From positions 1 to 37,935 of the forward strand of contig CAJJBU010000019.1 of NCBI GenBank assembly GCA_905182495.1: 37,935 nucleotides of DNA. The letters are read 5' to 3'. Source of the DNA: Flavobacteriales bacterium UBA952. GTDB taxonomy: Bacteria > Bacteroidota > Bacteroidia > Flavobacteriales_D > Crocinitomicaceae. This document shows positions 22,746 through 30,076 of the stretch, in pieces. The position numbers were made by a program, and so were the translations under genes. The notes beneath the pieces were generated by a model. That model was given only the letters and a program-made list of their open reading frames with translations, searched no databases and was not told where the DNA came from. Each line of letters begins with the position of its first letter. Position 1 is the stretch's first letter.

Positions 22746-23126
22746 ATAGGCAGTATCTTGGTATAGATAAGAAAATCTATACAACAGTGCGGGATACATC
22801 ACAGCAATAATATAAATACTTTAGCATCCCGGTGTAAGGATGTATAATATACTTAATTGTATATGTTACAGCAATTTAATCATATAATCATATCAAGTCG
22901 CCTCAAATGGGGAAGCTAAAGTTCAATAGCTTGGGGAGATGCTAATCCTCTAAAAAAAATAGAATAGAGCCTGTGAGCGGAACAGGTGGATAATAAAATC
23001 ACCGCAACTAACTAACCAAGGATATTCACAGCAATAAAATCAAAAAAAAACCTTATTTTAAAGACTTTTACCTACTTAATATAATACTATGTATTATTAA
23101 GTAATGATTTATGTATCCTGAACTAT
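22746..23126 (+). ncRNA. Structured spacer in plus-strand tRNA cluster
   Basis: About 380 nt without an ORF. Visible stems are CGGGAT/ATCCCG (about 22787-22832), AAGCTA/TAGCTT (about 22915-22934) and CCTGT/ACAGG (about 22970-22987). The word ACAGCAAT occurs at about 22801, 22871 and 23030, and once more after tRNA-Asn. This may be a folded intergenic transcript with processing signals. No known RNA family recognised. Confidence 0.35.
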
Positions 23127-23199
23127 GTCCGCGTGGCGCAATGGATAGCGCGTAAGACTTCTAATCTTAAGGTTGTGGGTTCGAGTCCCACCGTGGACT
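23127..23199 (+). tRNA. tRNA-Arg(UCU)
   Basis: Acceptor GTCCGCG/CGTGGAC, anticodon loop CTTCTAA (anticodon TCT, reads AGA), T-arm GTGGG-TTCGAGT-CCCAC. Confidence 0.9.
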
Positions 23200-23250
23200 T
23201 AATTTTTTATTAATTTATTAGTAAAAAATTTAATAAAAAATAATAGCGAA

Positions 23251-23323
23251 GGCGCTATGGTGTAGGTGGTTATCACACGGGACTTTGAATCCTGGGACCC
23301 GCGTTCGAGTCGCGGTAGTGCCT
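23251..23323 (+). tRNA. tRNA-Gln(UUG)
   Basis: Acceptor GGCGCTA/TAGTGCC, anticodon loop CTTTGAA (anticodon TTG), T-arm CCGCG-TTCGAGT-CGCGG. Confidence 0.9.
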
Positions 23324-23339
23324 ATTAACATTTTTTAAA

Positions 23340-23421
23340 GACGATTTGCCGGAGTGGTTAACGGGAAAGACTTGAAATCTTTTGGGCTTAGCCCGCGCAG
23401 GTTCGAATCCTGCAGTCGTCG
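23340..23421 (+). tRNA. tRNA-Ser(UGA)
   Basis: Class II. Acceptor GACGATT/AGTCGTC, anticodon stem AAAGA/TCTTT, loop CTTGAAA (anticodon TGA), long variable arm, T-arm GCAGG-TTCGAAT-CCTGC, discriminator G. Confidence 0.9.
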
Positions 23422-23442
23422 CATTTTCTACAACACATATGT

Positions 23443-23514
23443 GCCTCTTTAGCTCAGTGGTAGAGCGTTAGTCTTGTAAACTAAAGGTCTTGGGTTCAAT
23501 CCCCAATAGAGGCT
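23443..23514 (+). tRNA. tRNA-Thr(UGU)
   Basis: Acceptor GCCTCTT/TAGAGGC with a T-T mismatch at 7-66, anticodon loop CTTGTAA (anticodon TGT), T-arm TTGGG-TTCAATC-CCCAA. Last tRNA of the plus-strand cluster. Confidence 0.85.
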
Positions 23515-23601
23515 CATGTACCATTATTGGTAGAATAACAACTATTTATTTAAATAATTCTAATTAGATTTATTAAAATAAATTACAATTAGGAGAGATA
23601 T

Positions 23602-23684
23602 AGTTATATTTTACGCATACGACACACGCATTTTAAAAGTAAACACTAAATGACTTGTTGATCGTAAAATATAACTTTTTTTTG
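23602..23684 (+). terminator. Terminator-like hairpin ending the tRNA cluster
   Basis: Perfect 14-bp inverted repeat AGTTATATTTTACG (23602-23615) and CGTAAAATATAACT (23663-23676), running directly into an eight-T tract. It lies about 90 nt after tRNA-Thr and fits a 3'-end signal. Mimivirus transcripts end at such hairpins. Confidence 0.55.
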
Positions 23685-23689
23685 TACAA

Positions 23690-23842
23690 CTATCGAATAC
23701 CAACTCTTTTTTTATATTGATTTATAATTTTACCAACATATGAAATAGGTAGCCCAAACCACCCAGCCGTAGATTTAATACCTTTACTGGTTCTCATATA
23801 ATAACTAAGAATATCTTTTGGTTTTATACTATAATCAATCAT
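23690..23842 (-). CDS. Small helix-turn-helix-like ORF, possibly a remnant
   Basis: Fifty residues from ATG 23842 to TAG 23690-23692. The reading DYSIKPKDILSYYMRTSKG and then TAGWFGLPISYVGKIINQY looks like a helix-turn-helix of a resolvase or transcription-factor type. Five coding-like residues precede the ATG behind a TAG, so the gene may have been longer. It lies between the tRNA clusters with no promoter motif seen. Confidence 0.4.
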   Translation of the reverse strand: MIDYSIKPKDILSYYMRTSKGIKSTAGWFGLPISYVGKIINQYKKRVGIR

Positions 23843-23937
23843 ATATTTAGCAATAGTAGCCTACTTTTAAGTATTATACAAATAGATCCACTATAAATTT
23901 TAATAAAAAAATATATACGGTTGTTCCTGACTGGCTT

Positions 23938-24010
23938 TTCTCGGTATGGGGTTTGAACCCATGACCTTCGGCTCATAAGACCGATGCTCTACCAACTGAG
24001 CTAACCGAGT
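23938..24010 (-). tRNA. tRNA-Ile(UAU), third minus-strand copy
   Basis: Identical to the 10823 and 11170 genes from the D-arm through the anticodon arm, with anticodon loop CTTATGA (TAT). The acceptor is ACTCGGT/ACCGAGA, with an A-A mismatch at 1-72. It stands alone, 13 kb from its relatives. Confidence 0.75.
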
Positions 24011-24045
24011 CTAAACACATCCCCCAAAATTTTAATATAACTAAT

Positions 24046-24375
24046 CTATCTTATCAATCGTCTAGTAGCATAATAACCAGCACCAGTTCCAGCAATTCTT
24101 CGTCCAGATGGCATACTACTCCAAAGATCACTCCTATCACTATCACTACCACATAGACATGTACAGAGCATCATAAGTAGTACAATCACACCAATAAAAG
24201 TCATGATACCACTACACATAATAGAAGTCTCGCAAATAGCCATCCCAACACCAAACATAAGATCCACAACAAGTTCTCCCAAAATAGACGAGTCCTCATC
24301 GTCGTCAGCACGTACCATTGCGAAAAGTGAGAAACAGAAAATAAGATATGGAATAAATTGTCGAATAGTTTTCAT
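24046..24375 (-). CDS. Signal-peptide / single-TM membrane protein
   Basis: A 109-residue protein with ATG at 24375. A signal peptide is visible (residues 1-23: FIPYLIFCFSLFAMVRA, then DDDED). A membrane helix lies at about 56-74 (GIMTFIGVIVLLMMLCTCLC), preceded by a weakly hydrophobic region with two Cys. The C-terminal tail is Ser/Arg/Gly-rich (SGRRIAGTGAGYYATRRL). This predicts a type I membrane protein with a short acidic ectodomain. It might be a virion membrane component. The promoter motif is at 24430. Confidence 0.6.
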   Translation of the reverse strand: MKTIRQFIPYLIFCFSLFAMVRADDDEDSSILGELVVDLMFGVGMAICETSIMCSGIMTFIGVIVLLMMLCTCLCGSDSDRSDLWSSMPSGRRIAGTGAGYYATRRLIR

Positions 24376-24429
24376 TTTATTAAGAATACGTGGTAGTAGT
24401 TGTTACTCGTCTAAAAAAATGTTAAAGTT

Positions 24430-24439
24430 ATCAAATTTT
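24430..24439 (-). promoter_or_regulatory. Early-type promoter motif before membrane-protein gene
   Basis: ATCAAATTTT on plus, 55 nt before the ATG at 24375. Confidence 0.6.
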
Positions 24440-24482
24440 ATTAAATTTATTTATAGGTAGACTAATTATGATTGAACCAGAA

Positions 24483-25136
24483 TTATTCGATCATTCGATA
24501 TATACCAGTATAATGGGAATACATGATATGGTCGGTAGTATCCTCTACAAACATTTCTTCTTGTATATCAGTGCGAACTTTGACACGACACATGGGACAG
24601 TGACCATTGGACTTAGTGAGCCATTTGCGAATTCCACGAGAAGTAAAATGATGACCACATCCAAGTTCACATACAGTGCGACCAACTTTAATCTCTTCAG
24701 ATTCGATAGGACAAAAGAGTCGACCATGTTTTTTACGACAAATATATTTTTTAACATTGGAGTTAAATTCGTCATTATCGATAGTGTCTGGAAGCATAAA
24801 TTCAAGTACATAGGTTCCAATAAGCTTTTTAATCATATCAGGGATAGAATTCTGTACGAGATAGTAGTATATAAGTATAATAGGTCCAGTAATTTCAAAA
24901 GAGGGCTGATTGGTATCGTCCTCTACAAGCGTGATGGTAGTTTTAGCTTCAATTGACATATCGGATGATAACTTGTATTTGTCCACACGATTATAAATAT
25001 CGATAATAGAAGGGTTTTGGGGATAACAACTTTCAATAAATGTGATGTGGTCTGCTTGTGATAATTGGTTAAAACTATTACCAACAACAATAGTTTGGTG
25101 TTCAAGAAGTAACTTATTGGTGCGGGTTTTAAACAT
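24483..25136 (-). CDS. RING-like protein
   Basis: A 217-residue protein with ATG at 25136. The N-terminal 130 residues are an unidentified domain that is helical and strand-rich (ITGPIILIYYYLVQNSIP). The C-terminal zinc region reads FCPIESEE (C142), then C156 and C160 in VCELGCGHHFT with H162/H163, and C180-P-M-C183. It looks like a RING or SP-RING (PIAS/MMS21-like) finger with some ligands missing, because C142 is not followed by the usual C-x2-C partner. An SP-RING would favour SUMO ligase activity; a degenerate RING/U-box is equally possible. A plus-strand frame over the same DNA is a shadow. Confidence 0.65.
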   Translation of the reverse strand: MFKTRTNKLLLEHQTIVVGNSFNQLSQADHITFIESCYPQNPSIIDIYNRVDKYKLSSDMSIEAKTTITLVEDDTNQPSFEITGPIILIYYYLVQNSIPDMIKKLIGTYVLEFMLPDTIDNDEFNSNVKKYICRKKHGRLFCPIESEEIKVGRTVCELGCGHHFTSRGIRKWLTKSNGHCPMCRVKVRTDIQEEMFVEDTTDHIMYSHYTGIYRMIE

Positions 25137-25187
25137 AATTTAGAATTAGTGGATAAGTGTTACAACTAACAAAGAAAAAGAGATTCA

Positions 25188-25197
25188 ATCAAAATTT
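25188..25197 (-). promoter_or_regulatory. Early-type promoter motif variant
   Basis: ATCAAAATTT on plus (AAATTTTGAT on minus), 52 nt before the ATG at 25136. It has an extra A compared with the usual motif. Confidence 0.45.
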
Positions 25198-25273
25198 TAT
25201 AAAAAAGAAAGTAGTTTTTGACCCGTTAAACGAGTAAAGTATAAAGCTAATAGTAAATTAATACTGGTGTTGA

Positions 25274-26170
25274 CTAACAAGAAGTCGATTGCGTGACAGA
25301 CGAGATAAGTTGTGCGAGATTCTGTTGATAACTTTTCTGGGCGGACTCCATCTGAGCCTGAAAGTCCCTAGTAAGAGAAGCGAACTCGGTATTAAAATCT
25401 AAACTATTGGACAGTGTCTTAATAGTTTTAGGTGCAGCCACTTCAAGAAGTAGATATGCGGCATCTTGGATGGGTAGATCGGCTAACTCACCAGTATCAT
25501 CTTTTAGATTATTGTCATTAAATTTGATAGTATGAGGACTCTCAAGGATGGAAGAAGTGGAGAGAGTATCATTGATGTCTTTGATTTTGGAGAGAGCCTC
25601 CGTAACCTTCTTAGCCCCCCACGCCTTGGCCGCGTGATGAATGATGACAAGTCTGGAGCTCTTAGCACTCTTGCCAGAAAAAGCGCTAATGTAAGAATTA
25701 AAGTTCTGATCAGCAAGCCAATCAGGTTCAAACTTGGTGATAATAAGAATGGATTCCTCCTTAACACCCTTACGGAATGTATATAGGAAACCAATAGTAG
25801 TATCCGTGTCCGAGTTGATAGTGGAGCGGCTAACACATGCGCGACCAGAATCATCGAGATACTTTTTAAGTTTAGGAAAAGTCCACGTAAGTTCAGGATT
25901 GAAACCATATTTTTCAAGAGCGTTAGGTTTGGTAGTTCGAGACTTGCGTGCCTTCTTGGAACCAGAATCACTAAGACTGTCATCTGAGTTGGAACGTGAC
26001 TTAGTTTTAATTTTAAATTTCTTAGGAGCGCTACGAATAGACTCCTCGACGCTACCAGTAACATCGCTAGAACTATCTTGTTCGGATATTTGAATGGATT
26101 CTAACGAGTTGTCATCACTAAAAGATTTAGGTTGAAAGACATTAGTTTCGCTGGTGAAGATGGTATTCAT
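25274..26170 (-). CDS. Hypothetical protein with basic Ser-rich N-terminus
   Basis: The frame is open from a TTG near 26284, but the first ATG is at 26170, giving 298 residues. Residues 1-85 are Ser/Asp/Lys-rich and disordered, with a basic nuclear-localisation-like stretch (PKKFKIKTKSRS, KKARKSRTTK). A globular part follows (ELTWTFPKLKKYLDD ... SRLVIIHHAAKAWG) with an alpha/beta look. The C-terminus is a Gln-rich coiled coil (FQAQMESAQKSYQQNLAQL). No family is recognised. An antisense frame of 186 codons covers much of it but has leucine-rich shadow composition. Confidence 0.55.
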   Translation of the reverse strand: MNTIFTSETNVFQPKSFSDDNSLESIQISEQDSSSDVTGSVEESIRSAPKKFKIKTKSRSNSDDSLSDSGSKKARKSRTTKPNALEKYGFNPELTWTFPKLKKYLDDSGRACVSRSTINSDTDTTIGFLYTFRKGVKEESILIITKFEPDWLADQNFNSYISAFSGKSAKSSRLVIIHHAAKAWGAKKVTEALSKIKDINDTLSTSSILESPHTIKFNDNNLKDDTGELADLPIQDAAYLLLEVAAPKTIKTLSNSLDFNTEFASLTRDFQAQMESAQKSYQQNLAQLISSVTQSTSC

Positions 26171-26248
26171 TTTAGAAATGCTGTGTATAGATAGAGTAGT
26201 AGACAAATTGTCGTATTGATAATATGGTGGAAAATAATGATCGACCTC

Positions 26249-26263
26249 ATCAAATTTTTTTTT
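26249..26263 (-). promoter_or_regulatory. Early-type promoter motif
   Basis: ATCAAATTTTTTTTT on plus, 79 nt before the ATG at 26170. It supports that start. Confidence 0.6.
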
Positions 26264-26360
26264 ATGACAGCTCCCCCACCACAATTGAATTTTTAAAGTA
26301 TCCCAATACCAAAGACATATTGGATTAATAAACTAACGAAACCAACAAATATTAAAGTAT

Positions 26361-26370
26361 GAAATTTGAT
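26361..26370 (+). promoter_or_regulatory. Early-type promoter motif
   Basis: GAAATTTGAT, 37 nt before the ATG at 26407. Confidence 0.6.
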
Positions 26371-26406
26371 ACGATAAAATAACAACAATTATAAGTATAA
26401 ACAGCG

Positions 26407-26715
26407 ATGAATTCTCATATTTTGACTCCAAATCAGATTTTAAATTTGAATCCATTTGGATATTTACTAGAACAGTATTATACAAATGTAGTAAATAGGA
26501 ATTTAATAAGACAAATAATAAATGGAGGAAATAATAATAATTTTGCGAATGTACTAAATGATATGAATTTAAACAATATAAATATTGTATTAAATACTAT
26601 GACCCAAGTGGTCGATAATTTACATACGACTTTGAATAATGCGACGATAGTAAATAATATGAATAACGATCAACGACAAGAGTTAAATCTAATAAATAAT
26701 CTAAGAGACATGTAA
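26407..26715 (+). CDS. Asn-rich hypothetical protein
   Basis: A 102-residue protein with ATG at 26407. It is very rich in Asn, Leu and Ile (GGNNNNFANVLNDMNLNN) and predicted helical. No motif recognised. It is the first of two close plus-strand genes, each with its own promoter motif. Confidence 0.5.
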   Translation: MNSHILTPNQILNLNPFGYLLEQYYTNVVNRNLIRQIINGGNNNNFANVLNDMNLNNINIVLNTMTQVVDNLHTTLNNATIVNNMNNDQRQELNLINNLRDM

Positions 26716-26723
26716 AATTTGAT
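26714..26723 (+). promoter_or_regulatory. Early-type promoter motif
   Basis: AAAATTTGAT exactly, overlapping the stop of the previous gene and 35 nt before the ATG at 26758. Confidence 0.65.
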
Positions 26724-26757
26724 AAGATTTTTTATATTAACATTATATTAGTACATA

Positions 26758-27228
26758 ATGGATATTATACCAATCGAGTATATATTTTATTGTTCGGGAG
26801 CGTTTACAATTTTAGTATTAACCGTGGTGATTAAAAACTTGTATAATATTAAGGATACAGGAGTATTAACGCATATGAATACCAATATAAATAATCGTAT
26901 AAATAATCGTATAAATAATAGTATGAAAAAGGTAGACTCGATGTCATTGATAATGGATAGGAAAAAATATGATATATGTTCGGAAGAAAAGGGTTCGATA
27001 GTAGCCACGTTTTTCGATAAAATCCCAGAAGATAATAAATATGTAAATTTATGGCTAAGCGCATTGATAAATAAAAAGGGTTCACATAAATGTGCTAGCC
27101 CAAATTGTCTAAATATGTTAAAAAATAATAGAGAGATATTTATGGCATTTGATAGTAAATTTTGTAGTTATAGGTGTCGTTCACAAGCCCAAAATTATTT
27201 AGGAGAATATTGGAATGTAGGGAAATAA
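26758..27228 (+). CDS. Membrane-anchored FLZ-like zinc-finger protein
   Basis: A 156-residue protein with ATG at 26758. A single TM helix lies at about residues 9-26 (IFYCSGAFTILVLTVVI). An Asn/Ile/Arg repeat (NNRINNRINNS) follows. The C-terminal 45 residues read HKCASPNCLNML, IFMAFDSKFCSYRCRSQA, a C-x4-C...F-C-S-x2-C-R arrangement. It strongly recalls the FLZ finger of plants (C..C...IYMY....FCS.ECR) and MYM/TRASH fingers. Anchored in a membrane, the finger would face the cytoplasm as a protein-interaction surface. This is inference from motif similarity. Confidence 0.6.
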   Translation: MDIIPIEYIFYCSGAFTILVLTVVIKNLYNIKDTGVLTHMNTNINNRINNRINNSMKKVDSMSLIMDRKKYDICSEEKGSIVATFFDKIPEDNKYVNLWLSALINKKGSHKCASPNCLNMLKNNREIFMAFDSKFCSYRCRSQAQNYLGEYWNVGK

Positions 27229-27240
27229 ATATTTATTTTA

Positions 27241-27732
27241 TTACTTTATAAGAGACCTAAGTTGTGCCACAATTTTAGTATCGAATTCTTGAAAGGCATT
27301 AATAAGTTCTTTTTTATTAGTATCAGAGCGATAAGACTTTTGGGTATGGTTGGTATTTTCTTTTGAAATGAATGTGTAGAATATGGTGTAAAACTGTACT
27401 ATAACAGTCTCTATAATGGGTTTAGCCTCTTCAATGCGTTGTACCATTTTAGCTTTACCATTAAGTTTTGAAAGAGTTCTAACTTCAGGTCTACAATCAG
27501 TATCAGGTTTAAGTAGAGCACTAATATAATATAGTGTATTAATAGGACATTGATGTATATATTGATAGAAGAAATCATACATTGAATATACAATTTTATG
27601 TAGAGGCACCCCACCTTCATTCAGAATATCTCTATCTTTAGATTTACTATTAAAAATACTCATTAGGTAATTAGTAGTTCCAGTAGGAGTAAATGTTAAA
27701 TCATGTGCGGGTAGATTAGATGTGAGAGACAT
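27241..27732 (-). CDS. Hypothetical protein
   Basis: A 163-residue protein with ATG at 27732. It is mixed helical with many aromatic residues (YSMYDFFYQYIHQCP, IETVIVQFYTIFYTFI) and a basic C-terminal part. No known domain is recognised. It converges with the FLZ-like gene, only 12 nt between stops, and diverges from the gene at 27841 with a shared promoter region. Confidence 0.5.
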   Translation of the reverse strand: MSLTSNLPAHDLTFTPTGTTNYLMSIFNSKSKDRDILNEGGVPLHKIVYSMYDFFYQYIHQCPINTLYYISALLKPDTDCRPEVRTLSKLNGKAKMVQRIEEAKPIIETVIVQFYTIFYTFISKENTNHTQKSYRSDTNKKELINAFQEFDTKIVAQLRSLIK

Positions 27733-27779
27733 ATCAAACTAACTGGTAAGTAATATTAATAATGATTCCTTATTATTAT

Positions 27780-27798
27780 AATCAAATTTAAAATTGAT
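27780..27798. promoter_or_regulatory. Back-to-back early promoter motifs
   Basis: AATCAAATTT (minus, for 27732) is followed directly by AAAATTGAT (plus, for 27841). The second is the exact mimivirus form AAAATTGA. Confidence 0.6.
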
Positions 27799-27840
27799 TA
27801 TAAGTTTAATATAAAGGGATGTTACATAATATAAATAATT

Positions 27841-28440
27841 ATGAACTACGATTCAGACGATGAAACACCTATTAATATGGACTTATCACATCTACCTAAT
27901 ATAAGTAATTTAACTAATGAAAATAATAATGCGAATGCGTATGGCTTTGAAAATACTACGTATATTACCGCCAGCGATATGGATAAAATATTAGATGGTG
28001 TAAAATCTTATGACGATGCCTGTGCTACTCCTGGTGAGTTGGTAAAATTAATACATTTTAATGTAGAACATCCTGAAAATAGAAATTTAGTAATGAACGA
28101 CGATGCGAATACATGTATATTCGATGGTAAAAATTGGAAAGTAATAGATAAAGACACATTTCACAATGCGGTAGTAGATAGAGCATTTAATATGATCACT
28201 AATTATTATGAACGTAGGCGTGATCTATATAAATTAAAAAATAACCTATTAAGAGTTCAATACGAAATCTTTGAAACAAATGGGGATTTTAAAAATGAAA
28301 TAGCTTCCACCTATCAACGAATTGGGGATACTAATATATCCGTTAAACCAGTATTATGTCCTAATCATCCTAAAAAACCATCAAATAAAGATTTAAAATA
28401 TGAATTAACTATATTTGATGTATATGGTAATATAGTCTAA
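27841..28440 (+). CDS. Protein with LIHFN/PEN domain of giant-virus DNA-binding proteins, frameshifted tail
   Basis: A 199-residue protein with ATG at 27841. The N-terminus is acidic and Asn-rich. Residues about 75-105 read LVKLIHFNVEHPENRNLVM and FDGKNWKVIDKD, the C-terminal domain often seen behind C2H2, KilA-N or MSV199 domains in mimivirus-like proteins. Here no N-terminal zinc finger is present. Coding-like sequence goes on past the stop in another frame (NQLEGNITVEQKDKLNMELM and onward) to TGA at 28596-28598, so a frame change near 28430 probably cut off about 50 residues. Confidence 0.6.
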   Translation: MNYDSDDETPINMDLSHLPNISNLTNENNNANAYGFENTTYITASDMDKILDGVKSYDDACATPGELVKLIHFNVEHPENRNLVMNDDANTCIFDGKNWKVIDKDTFHNAVVDRAFNMITNYYERRRDLYKLKNNLLRVQYEIFETNGDFKNEIASTYQRIGDTNISVKPVLCPNHPKKPSNKDLKYELTIFDVYGNIV

Positions 28441-28658
28441 AAAATTATTATAATAATAAAACACGTCAATTGATTATAAATAACCAATTAGAAGGCAATA
28501 TCACAGTAGAACAAAAAGATAAATTAAATATGGAATTAATGAATTTAACTGGAAAAATAATAGAATTTGAAGAGGTAGAGAGGCGTGTTATCGAATGACT
28601 TTTATAAAAAAAAAGATTTTTATAAAAGGCTAATAGGTAGTTTTTTTTGTTTTTATGT

Positions 28659-28673
28659 GGACATATAAGGTCC
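28659..28673 (-). terminator. GGAC/GTCC hairpin at gene 3' end
   Basis: GGAC-ATATAAG-GTCC followed by T8 on plus. On minus it reads AAAAAGGACC...GTCCACATAAAAACAAAA, downstream of the minus-strand gene at 28964. The T-rich flank TTTTTTTTGTTTTTATGTGG is repeated directly after it. Confidence 0.45.
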
Positions 28674-28907
28674 TTTTTTTGTTTTTATGTGGATATATAT
28701 ATGGATATTTGCCCATTTGAAAAATGGACATTGTTACTATATGACAAATTTATGGGTCACACCATTGCTCACCAACTGATCTTCCAAGACTCCAATTTGG
28801 AACTACATTTCCATCAGATCGATTTTGCTGAAATCGAGATAGACCAAAGTGACTATGTTGGTCATCTTCGTCGTGAGATGTGTCCATTCGATTGGAGGCC
28901 GAGTAAT

Positions 28908-29005
28908 ATTCGAGGGAGGGCATGGAACTATGAGTTGAGTCACTATCGTATTCACTATCATATTCACTTTCTGAACAATTCGAGGGAGGGCATGGAACTA
29001 TGAGT
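28908..29005 (-). repeat. 70-bp tandem duplication
   Basis: A 28-bp word starting ATTCGAGGGAGGGCATGG occurs at 28908-28935 and again at 28978-29005, with the flanking sequence also related. The 70-bp step is not a multiple of three, so the second copy is read out of frame. Confidence 0.75.
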
Positions 29006-29842
29006 AGAGTCACTATCATAGTCACTCTCCAAAATGTGGTTCCTACGTGGTGGCTTACCTGGTTCAGTGTCCATGTATTCATTACACCATTCACTATAGG
29101 AATCAGGTAAATATTCATGGTTAAATGGTTGGTCGGGAGTCCAACTCGCCATATCTTCCATGAACTTTCTCTGGTTGTGTTCGAGAGGCACAAACCAATG
29201 AACTGAGGTAGTTCTAAGCCAAACCACCTGGATATCTTCTTCAAAATCCCAATCATCATAGATGAAAGGACTAATGTCTTGATGGAAGAGATAACATTTC
29301 AATAATGTGACACCATAGTCTCCATTATATTCAAACTTTGATTTACCACGCCATGTAACAATGGTGTTTTCGATAGACTTAAGTTTGTAAGGGAGGATAC
29401 CAGGCTTAACGATTAGAAATGCGACATTATTCTCAAAAGCCACTGGATCCTGTACATTAATAGGTGTGGTGTTAAGGATTGCGGCATCGACGCAGAGATC
29501 AGTGCTAAAGGATGGACGATAATAGTTACAGATGAGTTTATCGTTGGGGGAGGAGCCTTTAAGGTGTTCGTAGTATTCGTCGATACGGTTGTAATCCTCA
29601 TCATTTGGTTGATATTGGTGGTCCTCTACAGCCCCTTCGTAGTCATCCTCGTCCGAAGCCTCTTCCTGGTAGTCCCATGGAGCACCACTGAGCAGACGAC
29701 AAGATTTAACATGTTGATGGAACTGTTCTTCACCATTCATGTATTCGACAGATCCGTTCTCTTTGAGACGGTTGGTAGTTGGAGCAAAGAAGGTGCGTGT
29801 ATTGTAATCGGAACCATCATAATTGGGGTTAGTAGTGGACAT
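28964..29842 (-). CDS. Acidic hypothetical protein, C-terminus truncated by duplication
   Basis: The upstream extension begins at GTG; the first ATG is at 29842, giving 292 residues. The N-terminal third is acidic and Tyr-rich (EEASDEDDYEGAVED). A globular middle follows (NNVAFLIVKPGILPYKL, DDWDFEEDIQVVWLRTTS). The end SDSTHSSMPSLE is followed by four residues and a stop. Past a 70-bp duplication the same SDSTHSSMPSLE recurs and continues for about 55 residues (YYSASNRMDTSHDEDDQ and onward) to about 28753 in the other frame. The ancestral protein was probably longer. Family not recognised. The promoter motif is at 29899. Confidence 0.6.
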   Translation of the reverse strand: MSTTNPNYDGSDYNTRTFFAPTTNRLKENGSVEYMNGEEQFHQHVKSCRLLSGAPWDYQEEASDEDDYEGAVEDHQYQPNDEDYNRIDEYYEHLKGSSPNDKLICNYYRPSFSTDLCVDAAILNTTPINVQDPVAFENNVAFLIVKPGILPYKLKSIENTIVTWRGKSKFEYNGDYGVTLLKCYLFHQDISPFIYDDWDFEEDIQVVWLRTTSVHWFVPLEHNQRKFMEDMASWTPDQPFNHEYLPDSYSEWCNEYMDTEPGKPPRRNHILESDYDSDSTHSSMPSLELFRK

Positions 29843-29898
29843 AATGAAATAATACACTAAGATTAAAGAATACTTATTACGTTAATGGTTCCAATATA

Positions 29899-29911
29899 AT
29901 CAAATTTTTTT
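29899..29911 (-). promoter_or_regulatory. Early-type promoter motif
   Basis: ATCAAATTTTTTT on plus, 57 nt before the ATG at 29842. Confidence 0.6.
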
Positions 29912-30076
29912 CAGAGGATATGATTTTATGTACTACAGGTTTCTAATAAGATCTAATAAGATCTAATATGTGTTATCCAAGTATTTTATATGGTAAAAAT
30001 TAAATTCCACGAATAAAAAATTGAGTTTTAAGTAAGTTTTAAATGGTAAAGCCGATGGAGACAATGGTATGTAGAC

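Noticed and set aside
22746..23126. Group I intron or RNase P RNA in the tRNA spacer
   Set aside because: Stems are present but I could not find the conserved core sequences of either RNA.
24468..24956. Plus-strand frame of 162 codons
   Set aside because: Shadow of the RING-like gene on the minus strand, whose zinc motif and promoter favour the minus reading.
25504..26064. Antisense frame of 186 codons
   Set aside because: Same strand but offset frame of the gene at 25274-26170, with Leu/Arg-rich shadow composition and no ATG-linked promoter of its own.
28750..29259. Independent gene of 169 codons on the minus strand
   Set aside because: Its C-terminal 70 residues are the displaced tail of the gene at 28964; the N-terminal part is a frame shadow.
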